Assembly: GCA_037383845.1 (NCBI GenBank)
Contig: JARRON010000031.1
Coordinates: 1 to 64,000 of the forward strand
Direction: 5' to 3'
Source: JARRON01 sp037383845
GTDB taxonomy: Bacteria > Pseudomonadota > Gammaproteobacteria > Steroidobacterales > XN24
DNA length: 64,000 nt
A program made the translations under genes and the position numbers. The notes under the pieces are model-generated. The model saw only the letters and a list, made by a program, of their open reading frames with translations. It was not told where the DNA came from and did not search any database. This document shows, piece by piece, positions 24,403-33,596 of the stretch (its first letter is position 1; every line of letters begins with the position of its first letter).

Positions 24403-25680
24403 TCAGGGCCGGGTCTGGCCGGTTCCCTTCACCCGGTACTTGAAGCTGGTCAGCTGCTCGGCGCCCACCGGGCCCCGCGCGTGGATGCGTCCGGTGGAGA
24501 TACCGATCTCCGCTCCCATGCCGAACTCGCCGCCGTCGGCGAACTGGGTAGATGCGTTGTGGAGAACGATGGCACTGTCCACTTCCGCGAGGAAGCGCTC
24601 CGCGGCTTCCGCGTCCCCGGTGACGATGGACTCGGTGTGCCCGGAGCCGTACTCGCCGATGTGGGCCATGGCGGCCTCCAGGCCGGAGACCGACCGCGCC
24701 GAGATCACGGCGTCCAGGTACTCGGTGCGCCAGTCCGCGTCGGTGGCGGCGGTGACGCGACGGTCCAGCCCCTGCACGGTCTCATCGCCCCTGACCTCGC
24801 AGCCGGCGTCCAGCAGTTCGGCCACCAGGCCCGCGGCATGCTCACGGGGCCATGCCTCGTCGATAAGCAGGGTTTCCGCGGCGCCGCAGATGCCGGTGCG
24901 GCGCATCTTGGAATTGACGACCACCGCCCTGGCCATGTCGGGCGCGGCGGCGGCGTGGACGTAGACGTGGCAGATTCCCTCCAGGTGCCCGATCACCGGC
25001 ACCCGGGCATCCCGCTGGACGCGCTCGATGAGGCTCCGGCCGCCCCGCGGCACGACCACGTCCACGAATTCCGTCATGGAGCCCAGGAGGTAACCCACCG
25101 CGTCCCGGTCCGTGGTGGGCACCATCTGTATGGCATCGGGGGGCAGACCGGACGCGGTGAGCGCGGCGGCAAGGCAGGCATGGATGGCCCGGCTGGAGGC
25201 GAAGCTTTCCGAGCCGCCTCGCAGGATCACGGCGTTGCCGGATTTCAGGCACAGCGCTCCTGCGTCGGCGGTCACGTTGGGCCGGCTTTCGTAGATGATC
25301 CCGATCACCCCCAGGGGCACGCTCACCCGCTGGATGACCAGCCCGTTGGGACGCTGCCACTCCGCCAGGACCCGGCCTACGGGTTCCGGCAGCGCCCGGA
25401 TTGCCTCGATGCCCGCGGCCATGGCCTCAATGCGCGCCTCGTCCAGCCTCAAGCGATCCAGCATCGCGCCGCCCAGCCCGCGGCTGCCGGCTTTCGCGAG
25501 GTCGTCCCGGTTCGCCGCCAGGATCTCGTCGGCACCCGCCCGGATCTGCGCAGCCGCTCCGGCCAGCGCCGCATCCTTCTGACCCGCCGACGCCCTGGCC
25601 AGCGCGGCCGCCGCGGACCGGGCGCGGCGGCCAAGGCCGTCCATGAGTGCCGCCAGAGACTCGCCGGTTTCAGGGCTCAT
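24403..25680 (-). CDS. proA: Gamma-glutamyl phosphate reductase
   Basis: A 425-residue NADPH-dependent enzyme of proline biosynthesis that reduces gamma-glutamyl phosphate to glutamate semialdehyde. Signatures are VPLGVIGIIYESRPNVT, KSGNAVILRGGSE, GHLEGICHVYV and the catalytic cysteine in RRTGICGAAETLL. The ATG overlaps the proB stop (ATGA). It is the last gene in the metX-metB-proB-proA series. Confidence 0.96.
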   Translation of the reverse strand: MSPETGESLAALMDGLGRRARSAAAALARASAGQKDAALAGAAAQIRAGADEILAANRDDLAKAGSRGLGGAMLDRLRLDEARIEAMAAGIEAIRALPEPVGRVLAEWQRPNGLVIQRVSVPLGVIGIIYESRPNVTADAGALCLKSGNAVILRGGSESFASSRAIHACLAAALTASGLPPDAIQMVPTTDRDAVGYLLGSMTEFVDVVVPRGGRSLIERVQRDARVPVIGHLEGICHVYVHAAAAPDMARAVVVNSKMRRTGICGAAETLLIDEAWPREHAAGLVAELLDAGCEVRGDETVQGLDRRVTAATDADWRTEYLDAVISARSVSGLEAAMAHIGEYGSGHTESIVTGDAEAAERFLAEVDSAIVLHNASTQFADGGEFGMGAEIGISTGRIHARGPVGAEQLTSFKYRVKGTGQTRP

Positions 25681-26861
25681 TGCACCGTGTCCTCCAGGAC
25701 GTGCATGGCCAGGTCGTTCCGGTGCACAAGCTCCTCGCGTCCCGGATAGCCGAGCAGCCCGGCAATCTCGCCGCTTCGCCGCCCCATGATCCGGCGGGCT
25801 TCGCCGGCGCCGTAGCCGGCCAGGCCGTGGCCGAGAGCACGACCCTTTCCGTCCCGGATCACCACGGCGTCGCCCCGCTCGAAATCTCCGGTCACCGACA
25901 CGACCCCGGCCGGCAGCAGGCTCTTGCCGGCGGCCAGGGCCCGGACCGCGCCGGCGTCCACCACCAGTTCTCCCCGGGGTTTCAGGGTGCCGGCGATCCA
26001 CTGCTTCCGGACGCTGGCCGGCGAGCCCGAGGCCACGAACCAGGTACAGCGGGCCCCCGACTCCATGGCCGCCAGGGGCGACTTCACGCGCCCGGAAGCG
26101 ATGGCCATGTGGCAGCCGGCGGCCAGGGCGATGCGGGCGGCCGCGAGCTTGGTCACCATCCCGCCGGAGCCCGTGTCCGTGGCCGAGTCCCCGGCCATGG
26201 CTTCCACCGCGGGCGTGACGGTCCGCACCTCGCCGATGAACTCCGCCCGGGCATCCAGGGCAGGGTCCGCCGTATACAGCCCGTCGATATCGGACAACAG
26301 CACCATGCAGTCGGCGCTCACCATCTGGGCCACCCGGGCGGCCAGGCGGTCGTTGTCCCCGTAACGGATTTCTTCCGTGGCCACGGTGTCGTTTTCGTTG
26401 ATGACGGGCACCGCACCCAGCCCCAGGAGCATCTCCAGGGTGCTGCGGGCGTTCAGGTAGCGCTTCCTCTGCTCCGTGTCGCCCAGGGTGAGCAATACCT
26501 GCGCCACGGCCACGTCGTGCCGGCCCAGCGCTTCCTGGTAGGCGTGGGCCAGCCGGACCTGGCCGGCGGCGGCGGCCGCCTGGCTTTCGTCCAGCCGCAA
26601 GGCGCCGTCCCGCAGGCCCAGGTAGCGCCGTCCCAGGGCAATGGCGCCGGAGGACACCAGCAGCACATCCTGTCCCCGCTGGCGCAGCCGCGCCACGTCG
26701 GCCACCAGGGAATCGAACCAGGCGGTATCCAGGCGGCCGGTGTCCCGGTCCACCAGCAGCGACGAGCCGACCTTGACGACCACGCGGCGGGCCGAGGCCA
26801 GGCGGGCCTGGCCGGGCCGGGATCCGGACTGTTCGGTCGCGCCCTTCATGGCGTGCAGCAT
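25677..26861 (-). CDS. proB: Glutamate 5-kinase with PUA domain
   Basis: A 394-residue enzyme catalysing the first step of proline synthesis. The amino-acid kinase domain (about 25–275) shows VVKVGSSLL, VSSGAIALG, INENDTVAT and TGSGGMVTKLAAA. The PUA domain follows (about 295–380, GELVVDAGAVRALAAGKSL). The start at 26861 has an alternative ATG at 26849. Only 29 bp separate it from metB, so it may share the riboswitch-controlled transcript. Confidence 0.96.
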   Translation of the reverse strand: MLHAMKGATEQSGSRPGQARLASARRVVVKVGSSLLVDRDTGRLDTAWFDSLVADVARLRQRGQDVLLVSSGAIALGRRYLGLRDGALRLDESQAAAAAGQVRLAHAYQEALGRHDVAVAQVLLTLGDTEQRKRYLNARSTLEMLLGLGAVPVINENDTVATEEIRYGDNDRLAARVAQMVSADCMVLLSDIDGLYTADPALDARAEFIGEVRTVTPAVEAMAGDSATDTGSGGMVTKLAAARIALAAGCHMAIASGRVKSPLAAMESGARCTWFVASGSPASVRKQWIAGTLKPRGELVVDAGAVRALAAGKSLLPAGVVSVTGDFERGDAVVIRDGKGRALGHGLAGYGAGEARRIMGRRSGEIAGLLGYPGREELVHRNDLAMHVLEDTVQ

Positions 26862-26890
26862 GGCCCGCCGGGCCCCGGCTGTGAACCCCT

Positions 26891-28087
26891 TCAGCCCCCG
26901 GAACCCACCGCCAGCCCCGGCGGGGCCGCGGCCAGGGCGCGGTCCAGGCCGGCGTTCACGTCCCGGGCCAGGTCCTCACCGTCCTCGATTCCGATGGACA
27001 GCCTCAGCAGGCTGTCGCTGATGCCCGCGGTCCGCCGCGCCTCCGGCTCCATGGCCGCGTGGGTCATGGTGGCGGGGTGTGCCACCAGGCTCTCGACGCC
27101 GCCCAGGGACTCCGCCAGGAAGAAATGCTCCAGGCCCTCCAGGAAAGCCTCCACCGCCGGCTCGCCGCCGATGAGCTCGAAGCTCGCCATCGCGCCGAAA
27201 CCGGACTGCTGGCGGGCCGCGATGTGGTGGCCGGGATGATCCGCGAGCCCGGGATAGTAGACGCGGGCCACCGCCGGATGGCGCACCAGGGTATCCACCA
27301 CGATGTCGGCATTCCCGGCGTGGGCCTGCAGGCGGGCGTGAAGGCTGCGGATACCCCGGAGCGTCAGGAAGCTGTCGAAGGGCGCGCCGGTGAGCCCCAG
27401 GCAGTTGGCCCACCAGCCCAGCTCCTCGTGAAGGGCGGCGTCGCCGGCCACCACCGCACCCCCGACCACGTCGCTGTGGCCGTTGAGGTACTTGGTCGTG
27501 GAGTACAGCACCGCGTCTGCGCCCAGGGAGAGGGGCTGCTGCCAGCCGGGGGACAGGAAGGTGTTGTCGGCCACCAGGATAGCCCCGGCGGCCTTGCTGA
27601 GCCGGGAAACCGCCGCCAGGTCGGTGATCCTGAGCAGGGGGTTGCTGGGCGTCTCCACCAGTACCATCTTCGGCCCGGCGGCAAATGCCCCGGCAAGGGC
27701 CGCGGGGTCGGTCTGGTCGACAAAGGCCACCTGGAAGTGGGCCCGCCGCGACAGGGCCGTCAGCAGCCGGTGGGTGCCGCCGTAACAGTCGTGGGGTGCG
27801 ATCAGCAGATCCCCCGGTTCCAGCAGGTGGCACACCAGGGTGATGGCCGCCATCCCGGAGCTTGTCACCGTGGCCCCGCTGCCGCCGTCCAGTTCCGTCA
27901 GCGCCTGCCCCAGCGCATCCCGGGTGGGGTTGCCGGAACGGGTGTAGTCATAGGTACGCTTCCGGCCGAAGCCCTCGAACGTATAGGTGGACGTGAAATA
28001 GACCGGAGGCACGACGGCGCCGTGCTGCCGGTCCTCCCCCAGTCCCGCGCGAACGGCACGGGTCGCGTTTCGGATGGCGTCTTTCAT
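26891..28087 (-). CDS. metB: Cystathionine gamma-synthase (Cys/Met PLP family)
   Basis: A 398-residue PLP enzyme that joins O-succinylhomoserine with cysteine. The PLP lysine is in LYSTTKYLNGHSDVVGG. Other family motifs are YTRSGNPTRDALG, APHDCYGGTHR, VETPSNPLLRI and LGGVESLVAHPA. O-succinylhomoserine sulfhydrylase or a cystathionine lyase are alternative specificities. Being coupled to metX (ATGA) favours synthesis. It lies downstream of a SAM-I riboswitch. Confidence 0.92.
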   Translation of the reverse strand: MKDAIRNATRAVRAGLGEDRQHGAVVPPVYFTSTYTFEGFGRKRTYDYTRSGNPTRDALGQALTELDGGSGATVTSSGMAAITLVCHLLEPGDLLIAPHDCYGGTHRLLTALSRRAHFQVAFVDQTDPAALAGAFAAGPKMVLVETPSNPLLRITDLAAVSRLSKAAGAILVADNTFLSPGWQQPLSLGADAVLYSTTKYLNGHSDVVGGAVVAGDAALHEELGWWANCLGLTGAPFDSFLTLRGIRSLHARLQAHAGNADIVVDTLVRHPAVARVYYPGLADHPGHHIAARQQSGFGAMASFELIGGEPAVEAFLEGLEHFFLAESLGGVESLVAHPATMTHAAMEPEARRTAGISDSLLRLSIGIEDGEDLARDVNAGLDRALAAAPPGLAVGSGG

Positions 28088-29163
28088 GACCGGCCGCCCT
28101 CCAGTGTTTCGATGAACAGGGGTGCCAGCAGCGTGTCCTCCTTGAGGAACGCGTCGTGGCCGTAAAGGGAATCGATCTCCAGCAGGCCGCAGGGGCCGGC
28201 GAGACCCGCCTCGAGCTCCCGCATCTGGTCGACGGGCACGAGCAGGTCGTTCCGCACCGCCACCAGGGTGGTCGGGGTACGGACGTCCCCCGGCGGGACG
28301 CGCTGCAGGTCAATGGACTCGGACAGGCACAGGTAGGCCTCGGGCCGGACCCGGGCCGCGAACCGCTCGCCGTGGGCCTCCAGGTAACCGTCAACGGGAA
28401 AGCGGAACCGGTCCCCGTCGGCCACCGGCTCGCCCGCGAACCGGCTGCCGAACTCCCTTTGTGACCGGTAGGTGGTCATCGCCAGGCCGCGGGCAATGGC
28501 CAGGGCATCCCGGCCCGCCCCATGGGCCAGCCCCATGCGCACTACGTTGCGCTGGACGCTGCGCCAGGCGGTGGCCAGGGGATGGGGCTCGTGGGCCGCG
28601 CTCAGCACCACCAGTCGTTCCAGCCGGCGGGCGTAACGGGCCGCGAACGCCAGCCCCACCATGCCCCCGTAAGAGGCGCCCACCACCGCCCGGAAACGGC
28701 AGATACCCAGCTGCTCCGCCAGTCGCGCCAGCACCGCCGCCTGGTCGAAGGGGCTGACCGCGGGAAAGGATCGCGCCGGATCGTCATCCGCCGCCGGGCC
28801 GGTGGTGCCGTCGCTGCCGCCGAGCCAGTCGAAGCTGAGTACGCGGAAACGCTCGGTGTCGATCCCGGCACCCGGGCCCACCAGGGCGGACCACCAGCCG
28901 GGCACGTCGTCACCGCCGGCCACGTGCCGGTGGGCGGAGATTCCGCCCATGACGGCGACCACCGGGGCCTCCTCGGGGCCCACCAGCCGCCACGCGATTT
29001 CCACGGACTCCAGGCGTCCGCCGTGCTCCAGGTCCATGCCCTCGGGCATGATGGCCAGGCCCTCGGAGACGCGACGCATCATGATCGCGCCGCCTGCGGC
29101 GGGCGCGAACGCGTCGTCCGCGCGTGGGTCGAGCACGCGGGCTGCCTGCGAGTTCCTGGTCAT
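28084..29163 (-). CDS. metX: Homoserine O-acyltransferase (MetX fold)
   Basis: A 359-residue alpha/beta-hydrolase that acylates homoserine, the committed step to methionine. The nucleophile serine is in VGASYGGMVG, the oxyanion region is VAVMGGISAHR, and the C-terminal LYGHDAFLKE supplies the catalytic His (with Asp in VAVRNDLLVPVD). In Lysobacterales-type relatives many MetX-fold enzymes use succinyl-CoA; the acyl donor cannot be decided here. The ATG follows GGAGG by 7 bp and the gene is directly downstream of the SAM riboswitch. Confidence 0.93.
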   Translation of the reverse strand: MTRNSQAARVLDPRADDAFAPAAGGAIMMRRVSEGLAIMPEGMDLEHGGRLESVEIAWRLVGPEEAPVVAVMGGISAHRHVAGGDDVPGWWSALVGPGAGIDTERFRVLSFDWLGGSDGTTGPAADDDPARSFPAVSPFDQAAVLARLAEQLGICRFRAVVGASYGGMVGLAFAARYARRLERLVVLSAAHEPHPLATAWRSVQRNVVRMGLAHGAGRDALAIARGLAMTTYRSQREFGSRFAGEPVADGDRFRFPVDGYLEAHGERFAARVRPEAYLCLSESIDLQRVPPGDVRTPTTLVAVRNDLLVPVDQMRELEAGLAGPCGLLEIDSLYGHDAFLKEDTLLAPLFIETLEGGRS

Positions 29164-29200
29164 GGTTGGATCCTCCGTATGTGCTCCCTTTTGCGGAAGC

Positions 29201-29222
29201 GGGTTTCCCTCATCGGAAACCC
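29201..29222 (-). promoter_or_regulatory. Expression-platform hairpin between SAM riboswitch and metX
   Basis: On the minus strand GGGTTTCC and GGAAACCC form a perfect 8-bp stem with the loop GATGAG. The loop sequence equals the 3' strand of riboswitch helix P1 and could pair with the P1 5' strand CTCATC. There is no U-tract. The metX ribosome site lies 25 bp further on, suggesting translational rather than terminator control. Confidence 0.5.
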
Positions 29223-29290
29223 TGCGGAAGACCCGAGGGTGATGTCGCCGCGCCCTTCATCCGTCGCTTCTCGCGGATGCCTCGCGGCAA

Positions 29291-29418
29291 CTCATCTCTC
29301 GGCGAGCCGGCGTCCCGGGGGACCCGCTCTCCGCAGGAGTTGGCACCTTTCCGAAGGGGTTAGCTTCGGCGGTTGCCCCGGCTTCAAAGGGCCTGTCCCT
29401 CAGCCGGTCTCGATGAGT
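29291..29418 (-). ncRNA. SAM-I (S-box) riboswitch
   Basis: The minus strand carries the S-box aptamer in order. It has the P1 5' strand CTCATC (29417–29412), GAGGGACAGGCCC, TTTGAAGCCGGGGCAACC with CCGGC/GCCGG as P2, a CCGAAG/CTTCGG P3, AGGTGCCAACTCC, a GC-rich P4, and the closing GAGAGATGAG (P1 3' strand ends at 29291). These are the conserved SAM-binding core elements. Binding of S-adenosylmethionine should turn down metX-metB, and possibly proBA behind them. Confidence 0.95.
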
Positions 29419-29425
29419 GCGTTTC

Positions 29426-29455
29426 ACTCTAGCCGCGGCCGCGGGAAACCGTCAA
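29426..29455 (-). promoter_or_regulatory. Candidate promoter for the riboswitch-metX transcript
   Basis: TTGACG (29450–29455) and TAGAGT (29426–29431) are 18 bp apart on the minus strand and end about 8 bp before the riboswitch P1 helix, where transcription should start. The site lies just after leuB, so the met genes have their own promoter. Confidence 0.55.
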
Positions 29456-29486
29456 GCCTCCTCCCCCGGCACGACTGTTCGTCCTT

Positions 29487-30569
29487 CTACGCGATCGCCC
29501 TCCGTGACGGCTGCTTTTCCAGCGTCCCGACGACGGCACGGGTTGCGGCCCGCGTCGAAATGCCCAGGTCGCCGGCCAGGTCCGGCGTGACGTGGCCGGC
29601 ATCCACGGCGGTCCATACCGCGTCTTCCACCGCCGCCGCCTCGGCCTCCAGGCCCAGGGAGTGGCGCAGCAGCATGGCAGCGCTCAGGATCGCGCCGAAG
29701 GGATTGGCGATACCCCGGCCGGCGATGTCCGGCGCCGAACCATGGATGGGCTCGTACAGCCCCGGGCCCACCTCGGCCAGGGAGGCCGAGGGCAGCACGC
29801 CGATGGATCCCGTGATCACGGAAGCCTCGTCGGTGAGGATGTCGCCGAACATGTTCTCGGTGACCACCACGTCGAACCGGGCGGGCGCCTGGATGATATG
29901 CATGGCCGCTGCGTCCACCAGCATGTGTTCCAGGGTCACGTCGGGAAATTCTTCGCGGACGATGCGCTCGGCCGTAGACCGCCACAGCCTGGACGTGGCC
30001 AGGACGTTGGCCTTGTCCACGGACGTCACGCGGCCCCGCCGGCCGCGGGCGATCTGGCAGGCCAGCCGGACCACGCGCTCGATCTCGCCGGCGCTGTAGG
30101 CGCACAGATCGCTGGCGGCCTGTGGGCCTTCATGCTTGTCGCCGAAATAGATGCCGCCGGTGAGTTCCCGGACGAAACAGATGTCGACGCCCTCCAGCCG
30201 GTCCGCTCTCAGGGGCGACGCCGACACCAGGGACGGGTGAGCCACGATGGGACGCAGGTTGGCGAACACGCCCATGGTCCGCCGCAGATCCAGGAGGCCC
30301 TGCTCCGGGCGGACCGCCAGCCCCGGGTCGGACCACTTCGGGCCGCCCACGGCGCCCAGGAGCACGGCGTCCGCACCCCGGCAGGCGTCCCGCGTGGCCG
30401 CCGGCAGGGGCGTACCGGTGGCGTCGATGGCAGCCCCGCCCATCGGGTGCTCGGAGAACTCGAAGCGATGCCCAGAGAGGCGCCCGACAGTCTCGAGGAC
30501 GGTGCGGGCGGCGCCGGCGACCTCGGGACCGATGCCGTCGCCGGGCAGGATGACGATCAGGGCGTCCAA
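29487..30569 (-). CDS. leuB: 3-isopropylmalate dehydrogenase
   Basis: A 360-residue NAD-dependent beta-decarboxylating dehydrogenase of leucine synthesis. Signatures are LPGDGIGPEV, LGAVGGPKW, LRPEQ-type loop RPEQGLLDLRRTMGVFANLRP, VRELTGGIYFG, VDKANVLATSRLW and NMFGDILTDEASVITGSIGVLPSASL. The TTG start at 30569 is supported by a GGAG 8 bp upstream and an overlap with leuD. It is the last gene of the branched-chain operon. Confidence 0.96.
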   Translation of the reverse strand: MDALIVILPGDGIGPEVAGAARTVLETVGRLSGHRFEFSEHPMGGAAIDATGTPLPAATRDACRGADAVLLGAVGGPKWSDPGLAVRPEQGLLDLRRTMGVFANLRPIVAHPSLVSASPLRADRLEGVDICFVRELTGGIYFGDKHEGPQAASDLCAYSAGEIERVVRLACQIARGRRGRVTSVDKANVLATSRLWRSTAERIVREEFPDVTLEHMLVDAAAMHIIQAPARFDVVVTENMFGDILTDEASVITGSIGVLPSASLAEVGPGLYEPIHGSAPDIAGRGIANPFGAILSAAMLLRHSLGLEAEAAAVEDAVWTAVDAGHVTPDLAGDLGISTRAATRAVVGTLEKQPSRRAIA

Positions 30570-31141
30570 GCGCGGCGCTCCTCGTAGCTCCGGATGTCCC
30601 CGGCCCTGCCCATGAGGAACCCCAGCGGATCGATGCCCTCCAGCAGGCAGTAGCGGGCGAACGCTTCCACCTCGAATGTCGCGAACCGGCCGTCGGGCAG
30701 CCCCACCCGGCGGGCCTCCAGGTCCACCGTCACCTCGGCCCCGGGGTTGTCCATCAGCCACTGGTGGATATCCGCTCCGACCACCACCGGCAGCAGGCCG
30801 TTTCGCAGGGCGTTGCTGCGGAAGATGTCGGCGATCTCCGTGCTCACCACCGCCCGGAAACCGTAGTCGTGCAGTGCCCAGGGCGCATGCTCCCGCGAAG
30901 AGCCGCAGCCGAAATTCCGGCCCGCCACGAGAATGCTGCAGCCGGCGGCTTCGGGCCGGTTGAGGGGAAACTCGGGCCGGGGCTTGCCGTCCGCGTCGAA
31001 GCGCTTGTCCGCGAACAGGTGCTGACCCAGGCCGGACCGGCTGGTGGTGGTCAGGAACCGGGCGGGGATGATCTGGTCCGTATCGATATTCTCCGACGGG
31101 ATCACCACCGTGCGGGAGCGGATGACGCGAACCGGTTCCAT
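30557..31141 (-). CDS. leuD: 3-isopropylmalate dehydratase small subunit
   Basis: A 194-residue swivel domain that pairs with LeuC to isomerise isopropylmalate. Signatures are PSENIDTDQIIPARFL, GRNFGCGSSREHAPWAL and FRSNALRNGLLPV. The ATG overlaps the leuC stop (ATGA) and the leuB start lies inside its last codons. Confidence 0.96.
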   Translation of the reverse strand: MEPVRVIRSRTVVIPSENIDTDQIIPARFLTTTSRSGLGQHLFADKRFDADGKPRPEFPLNRPEAAGCSILVAGRNFGCGSSREHAPWALHDYGFRAVVSTEIADIFRSNALRNGLLPVVVGADIHQWLMDNPGAEVTVDLEARRVGLPDGRFATFEVEAFARYCLLEGIDPLGFLMGRAGDIRSYEERRAWTP

Positions 31142-32574
31142 CACGCGATCCGCCGTTGCCGGCCGATAAGAGGCCGGGGATCCGCCACCGCGCCGGCCAC
31201 CGCCGACGCCGCGGCGGTCAGCGGGCTGGCCAGCAGCGTCCGCGCCCCCGGCCCCTGGCGGCCTTCGAAGTTGCGATTGCTGGTGGAGACCACGTACTGG
31301 CCCGCTGCCGCCCGGTCGCCGTTCATGGCGATGCACAGGGAGCAGCCGGACTCGTGCCACTCGGCACCGGCCTCGGCGAAGACCCGGTCCAGGCCTTCTG
31401 CCTCGGCCTGGCGTTTCACCTGCTGCGACCCCGGGACCACGAGCATGCGAACGCCCCGTGCCACGCGCCGGCCCGCCAGCAGCTGCGCCGCCTGGCGAAG
31501 ATCGCTGATGCGGCTGTTGGTGCAGCTGCCGACGAACACCACCTGGACGGGCCGCCCCTCGATGGCCTCGCCGGCGGCCATCCCCATGTAGTCCAGCGCA
31601 CGCGCCTGGCTGGGGCTGGCGGGATCCGGTACCCGGCCGGTCACGGGCATCACCATGCCCGGATCCGTGCCCCAGGTGACCTGGGGCTCCAGGGAGTCGG
31701 CCGACAGGGAAACGGAGGCGTCGAAGACGGCACCCTCGTCCGTGGGCAGTTGGCGCCACCGGTCCAGCGACACGTCCCAGGCGGCGTCCTTCGGCGCCAT
31801 GGGCCTGCCGGCCAGGTACTCGAAGGTGACATCGTCGGGGGCCACCATGCCTGCCCGGGCGCCGGCCTCGATGGCCATGTTGCAGAGGGTCATGCGGCCT
31901 TCCATGGACATGGCCGAGACTGCTTCGCCGAAGTACTCGATGACGTGGCCGGTGCCGCCGGCCACGCCGATGCGACCGATGAGGGCCAGTACCACGTCCT
32001 TGGCAGTGACGCCCTCCGGCAGGGTCCCGGAGATCTCCACGCCGAGGGACTTCGGCTTTCGCTGCAGCAGGCACTGGGTGGCCAGCACGTGCCCCACTTC
32101 CGTGGTGCCGATACCGAAGGCCAGGGCCCCGAAGGCGCCGTGTGTCGTGGTATGGCTGTCACCGCAGACGATGGTCATGCCGGGCCGGGTCGCCCCCAGC
32201 TCGGGCCCGATCACGTGGACGATGCCGCGGCGGGAGCTGTTTACGCCCAGCAGCCGGATGCCGTGGCGGCCGCAGTTCTCCGTCAGCTGGCGCACCTGGC
32301 GCCGGGCCTGGTCGTCCATGCCCGCGAAGCCGTCCCGCCAGCTGGCAGGCGACGTGGGCACCGAATGATCCACCGTGGCCAGGGTGCGGTCGGGACGACG
32401 CACCGATAGGCGTCGCTCCCGCAGCATGGCGAAGGCCTGGGGCGAAGTGACCTCGTGGACCAGGTGAAGGTCGATGTAGAGCACCGCAGGAGTCTCGGCA
32501 GTCTCCGGGCACACCAGGTGCTCCCGCCAGACCTTGTCGAAAAGCGTCTGCGGCGAAGCCTGGGCGTCGGTCAT
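31141..32574 (-). CDS. leuC: 3-isopropylmalate dehydratase large subunit
   Basis: A 477-residue aconitase-family protein holding a [4Fe-4S] cluster with LeuD. Signatures are IVCGDSHTTTHGAFGALAFG, VFVGSCTNSRISDLR and the cluster cysteines in SGCSLCIAMN. The ATG at 32574 has a GAGG site 8 bp upstream. A GTG at 32592 in a GTGA overlap with the ilvE stop is an alternative start. Confidence 0.96.
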   Translation of the reverse strand: MTDAQASPQTLFDKVWREHLVCPETAETPAVLYIDLHLVHEVTSPQAFAMLRERRLSVRRPDRTLATVDHSVPTSPASWRDGFAGMDDQARRQVRQLTENCGRHGIRLLGVNSSRRGIVHVIGPELGATRPGMTIVCGDSHTTTHGAFGALAFGIGTTEVGHVLATQCLLQRKPKSLGVEISGTLPEGVTAKDVVLALIGRIGVAGGTGHVIEYFGEAVSAMSMEGRMTLCNMAIEAGARAGMVAPDDVTFEYLAGRPMAPKDAAWDVSLDRWRQLPTDEGAVFDASVSLSADSLEPQVTWGTDPGMVMPVTGRVPDPASPSQARALDYMGMAAGEAIEGRPVQVVFVGSCTNSRISDLRQAAQLLAGRRVARGVRMLVVPGSQQVKRQAEAEGLDRVFAEAGAEWHESGCSLCIAMNGDRAAAGQYVVSTSNRNFEGRQGPGARTLLASPLTAAASAVAGAVADPRPLIGRQRRIA

Positions 32575-32588
32575 GTCCGGTGCCTCGC

Positions 32589-33563
32589 TCACAGGGCGGC
32601 GACCGACGCCGGCCTGGCCGTCCCCGCAGCCTCCACCGGCTCCAGCCATCCCCAGGCGTCCCGGGTGCGGCCGTCGAACAGCCCGAAGAAGCGGTTCTGC
32701 ATGTCCTCGGTCACGGGGCCGCGGCTCCCGGTGCCGATCTCGATCCGGTCTACGGAACGTACCGGCGTGACTTCCGCCGCGGTGCCGGTGAAGAAGATCT
32801 CGTCCGCAAAATAAAGCATCTCCCGGGGTATGGGCTGCTCCACGAGCTCGTAGCCCGCATCCTTCGCCAGGGTGATCACCGTGTCCCGGGTGATGCCCGC
32901 GAGGATGGAACAGGCCGTGGGCGGCGTGTGGATTCGGCCGTCCTTGACCAGGAACAGGTTCTCGCCGGCGCCCTCGCCCACCATGCCGTCGGTGGTCAGG
33001 CCGATGCCTTCGGCGTAGCCGTTGCGCTTGGCCTCCATGCTGATGAGCTGGGAGGACAGGTACTGTCCCGCGGCCTTGGCCCCCGCCGGGATGGTGTTCG
33101 GCGCCACCCGCTGCCAGGAGGACACGCAGACGTCCACGCCGTTCCTGAGGCCTTCCTCGCCGAGGTATGCGCCCCACTCGATGGCGGCGATGGCCACCTC
33201 CACGGGGGCGTCGTCCGGTGCCGTCAGGCCGAGGCCCCCGTAGCCCCGGAAAGCCACCGGCCGCAGGTAGGCGCCCTTCCAGAAGCCGTTGGCCCTCACC
33301 GCCTCCCGGCAGGCCTCCTCCAGCTGGTCCTGGTTGTACGGCAGCGGGATGCGGTAGAGCTTCGCCGAGTTGTACAGCCGGGTGATGTGGTCACGGAGAC
33401 GGAACACCCGGGCGCCCTCCGGCGTGGCGTAGACCCGGATGCCCTCGAACACCGAGGAGCCGTAGTGCAGCGCGTGGGAAAGCACGTGTACCGTGGCCTC
33501 CTCCCACGGGACCATTCTGCCGTTGTGCCAGATGAGTGGTCGGGATTCGTCAGCCACAGTCAT
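32589..33563 (-). CDS. ilvE: Branched-chain amino-acid aminotransferase
   Basis: A 324-residue fold-type IV PLP aminotransferase catalysing the last step to Ile, Val and Leu. The PLP lysine is in PAGAKAAGQYLSSQLI. Other motifs are HALHYGSSVFEGIRVY, EGIGLTTDGMVGEGAGENLF and DEIFFTGTAAEVTPV. It lies 33 bp after leuA and its stop touches leuC. Confidence 0.95.
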   Translation of the reverse strand: MTVADESRPLIWHNGRMVPWEEATVHVLSHALHYGSSVFEGIRVYATPEGARVFRLRDHITRLYNSAKLYRIPLPYNQDQLEEACREAVRANGFWKGAYLRPVAFRGYGGLGLTAPDDAPVEVAIAAIEWGAYLGEEGLRNGVDVCVSSWQRVAPNTIPAGAKAAGQYLSSQLISMEAKRNGYAEGIGLTTDGMVGEGAGENLFLVKDGRIHTPPTACSILAGITRDTVITLAKDAGYELVEQPIPREMLYFADEIFFTGTAAEVTPVRSVDRIEIGTGSRGPVTEDMQNRFFGLFDGRTRDAWGWLEPVEAAGTARPASVAAL

Positions 33564-33596
33564 GCTCCATGAAGAGTTGGTGTCGAAGAAACGGGT

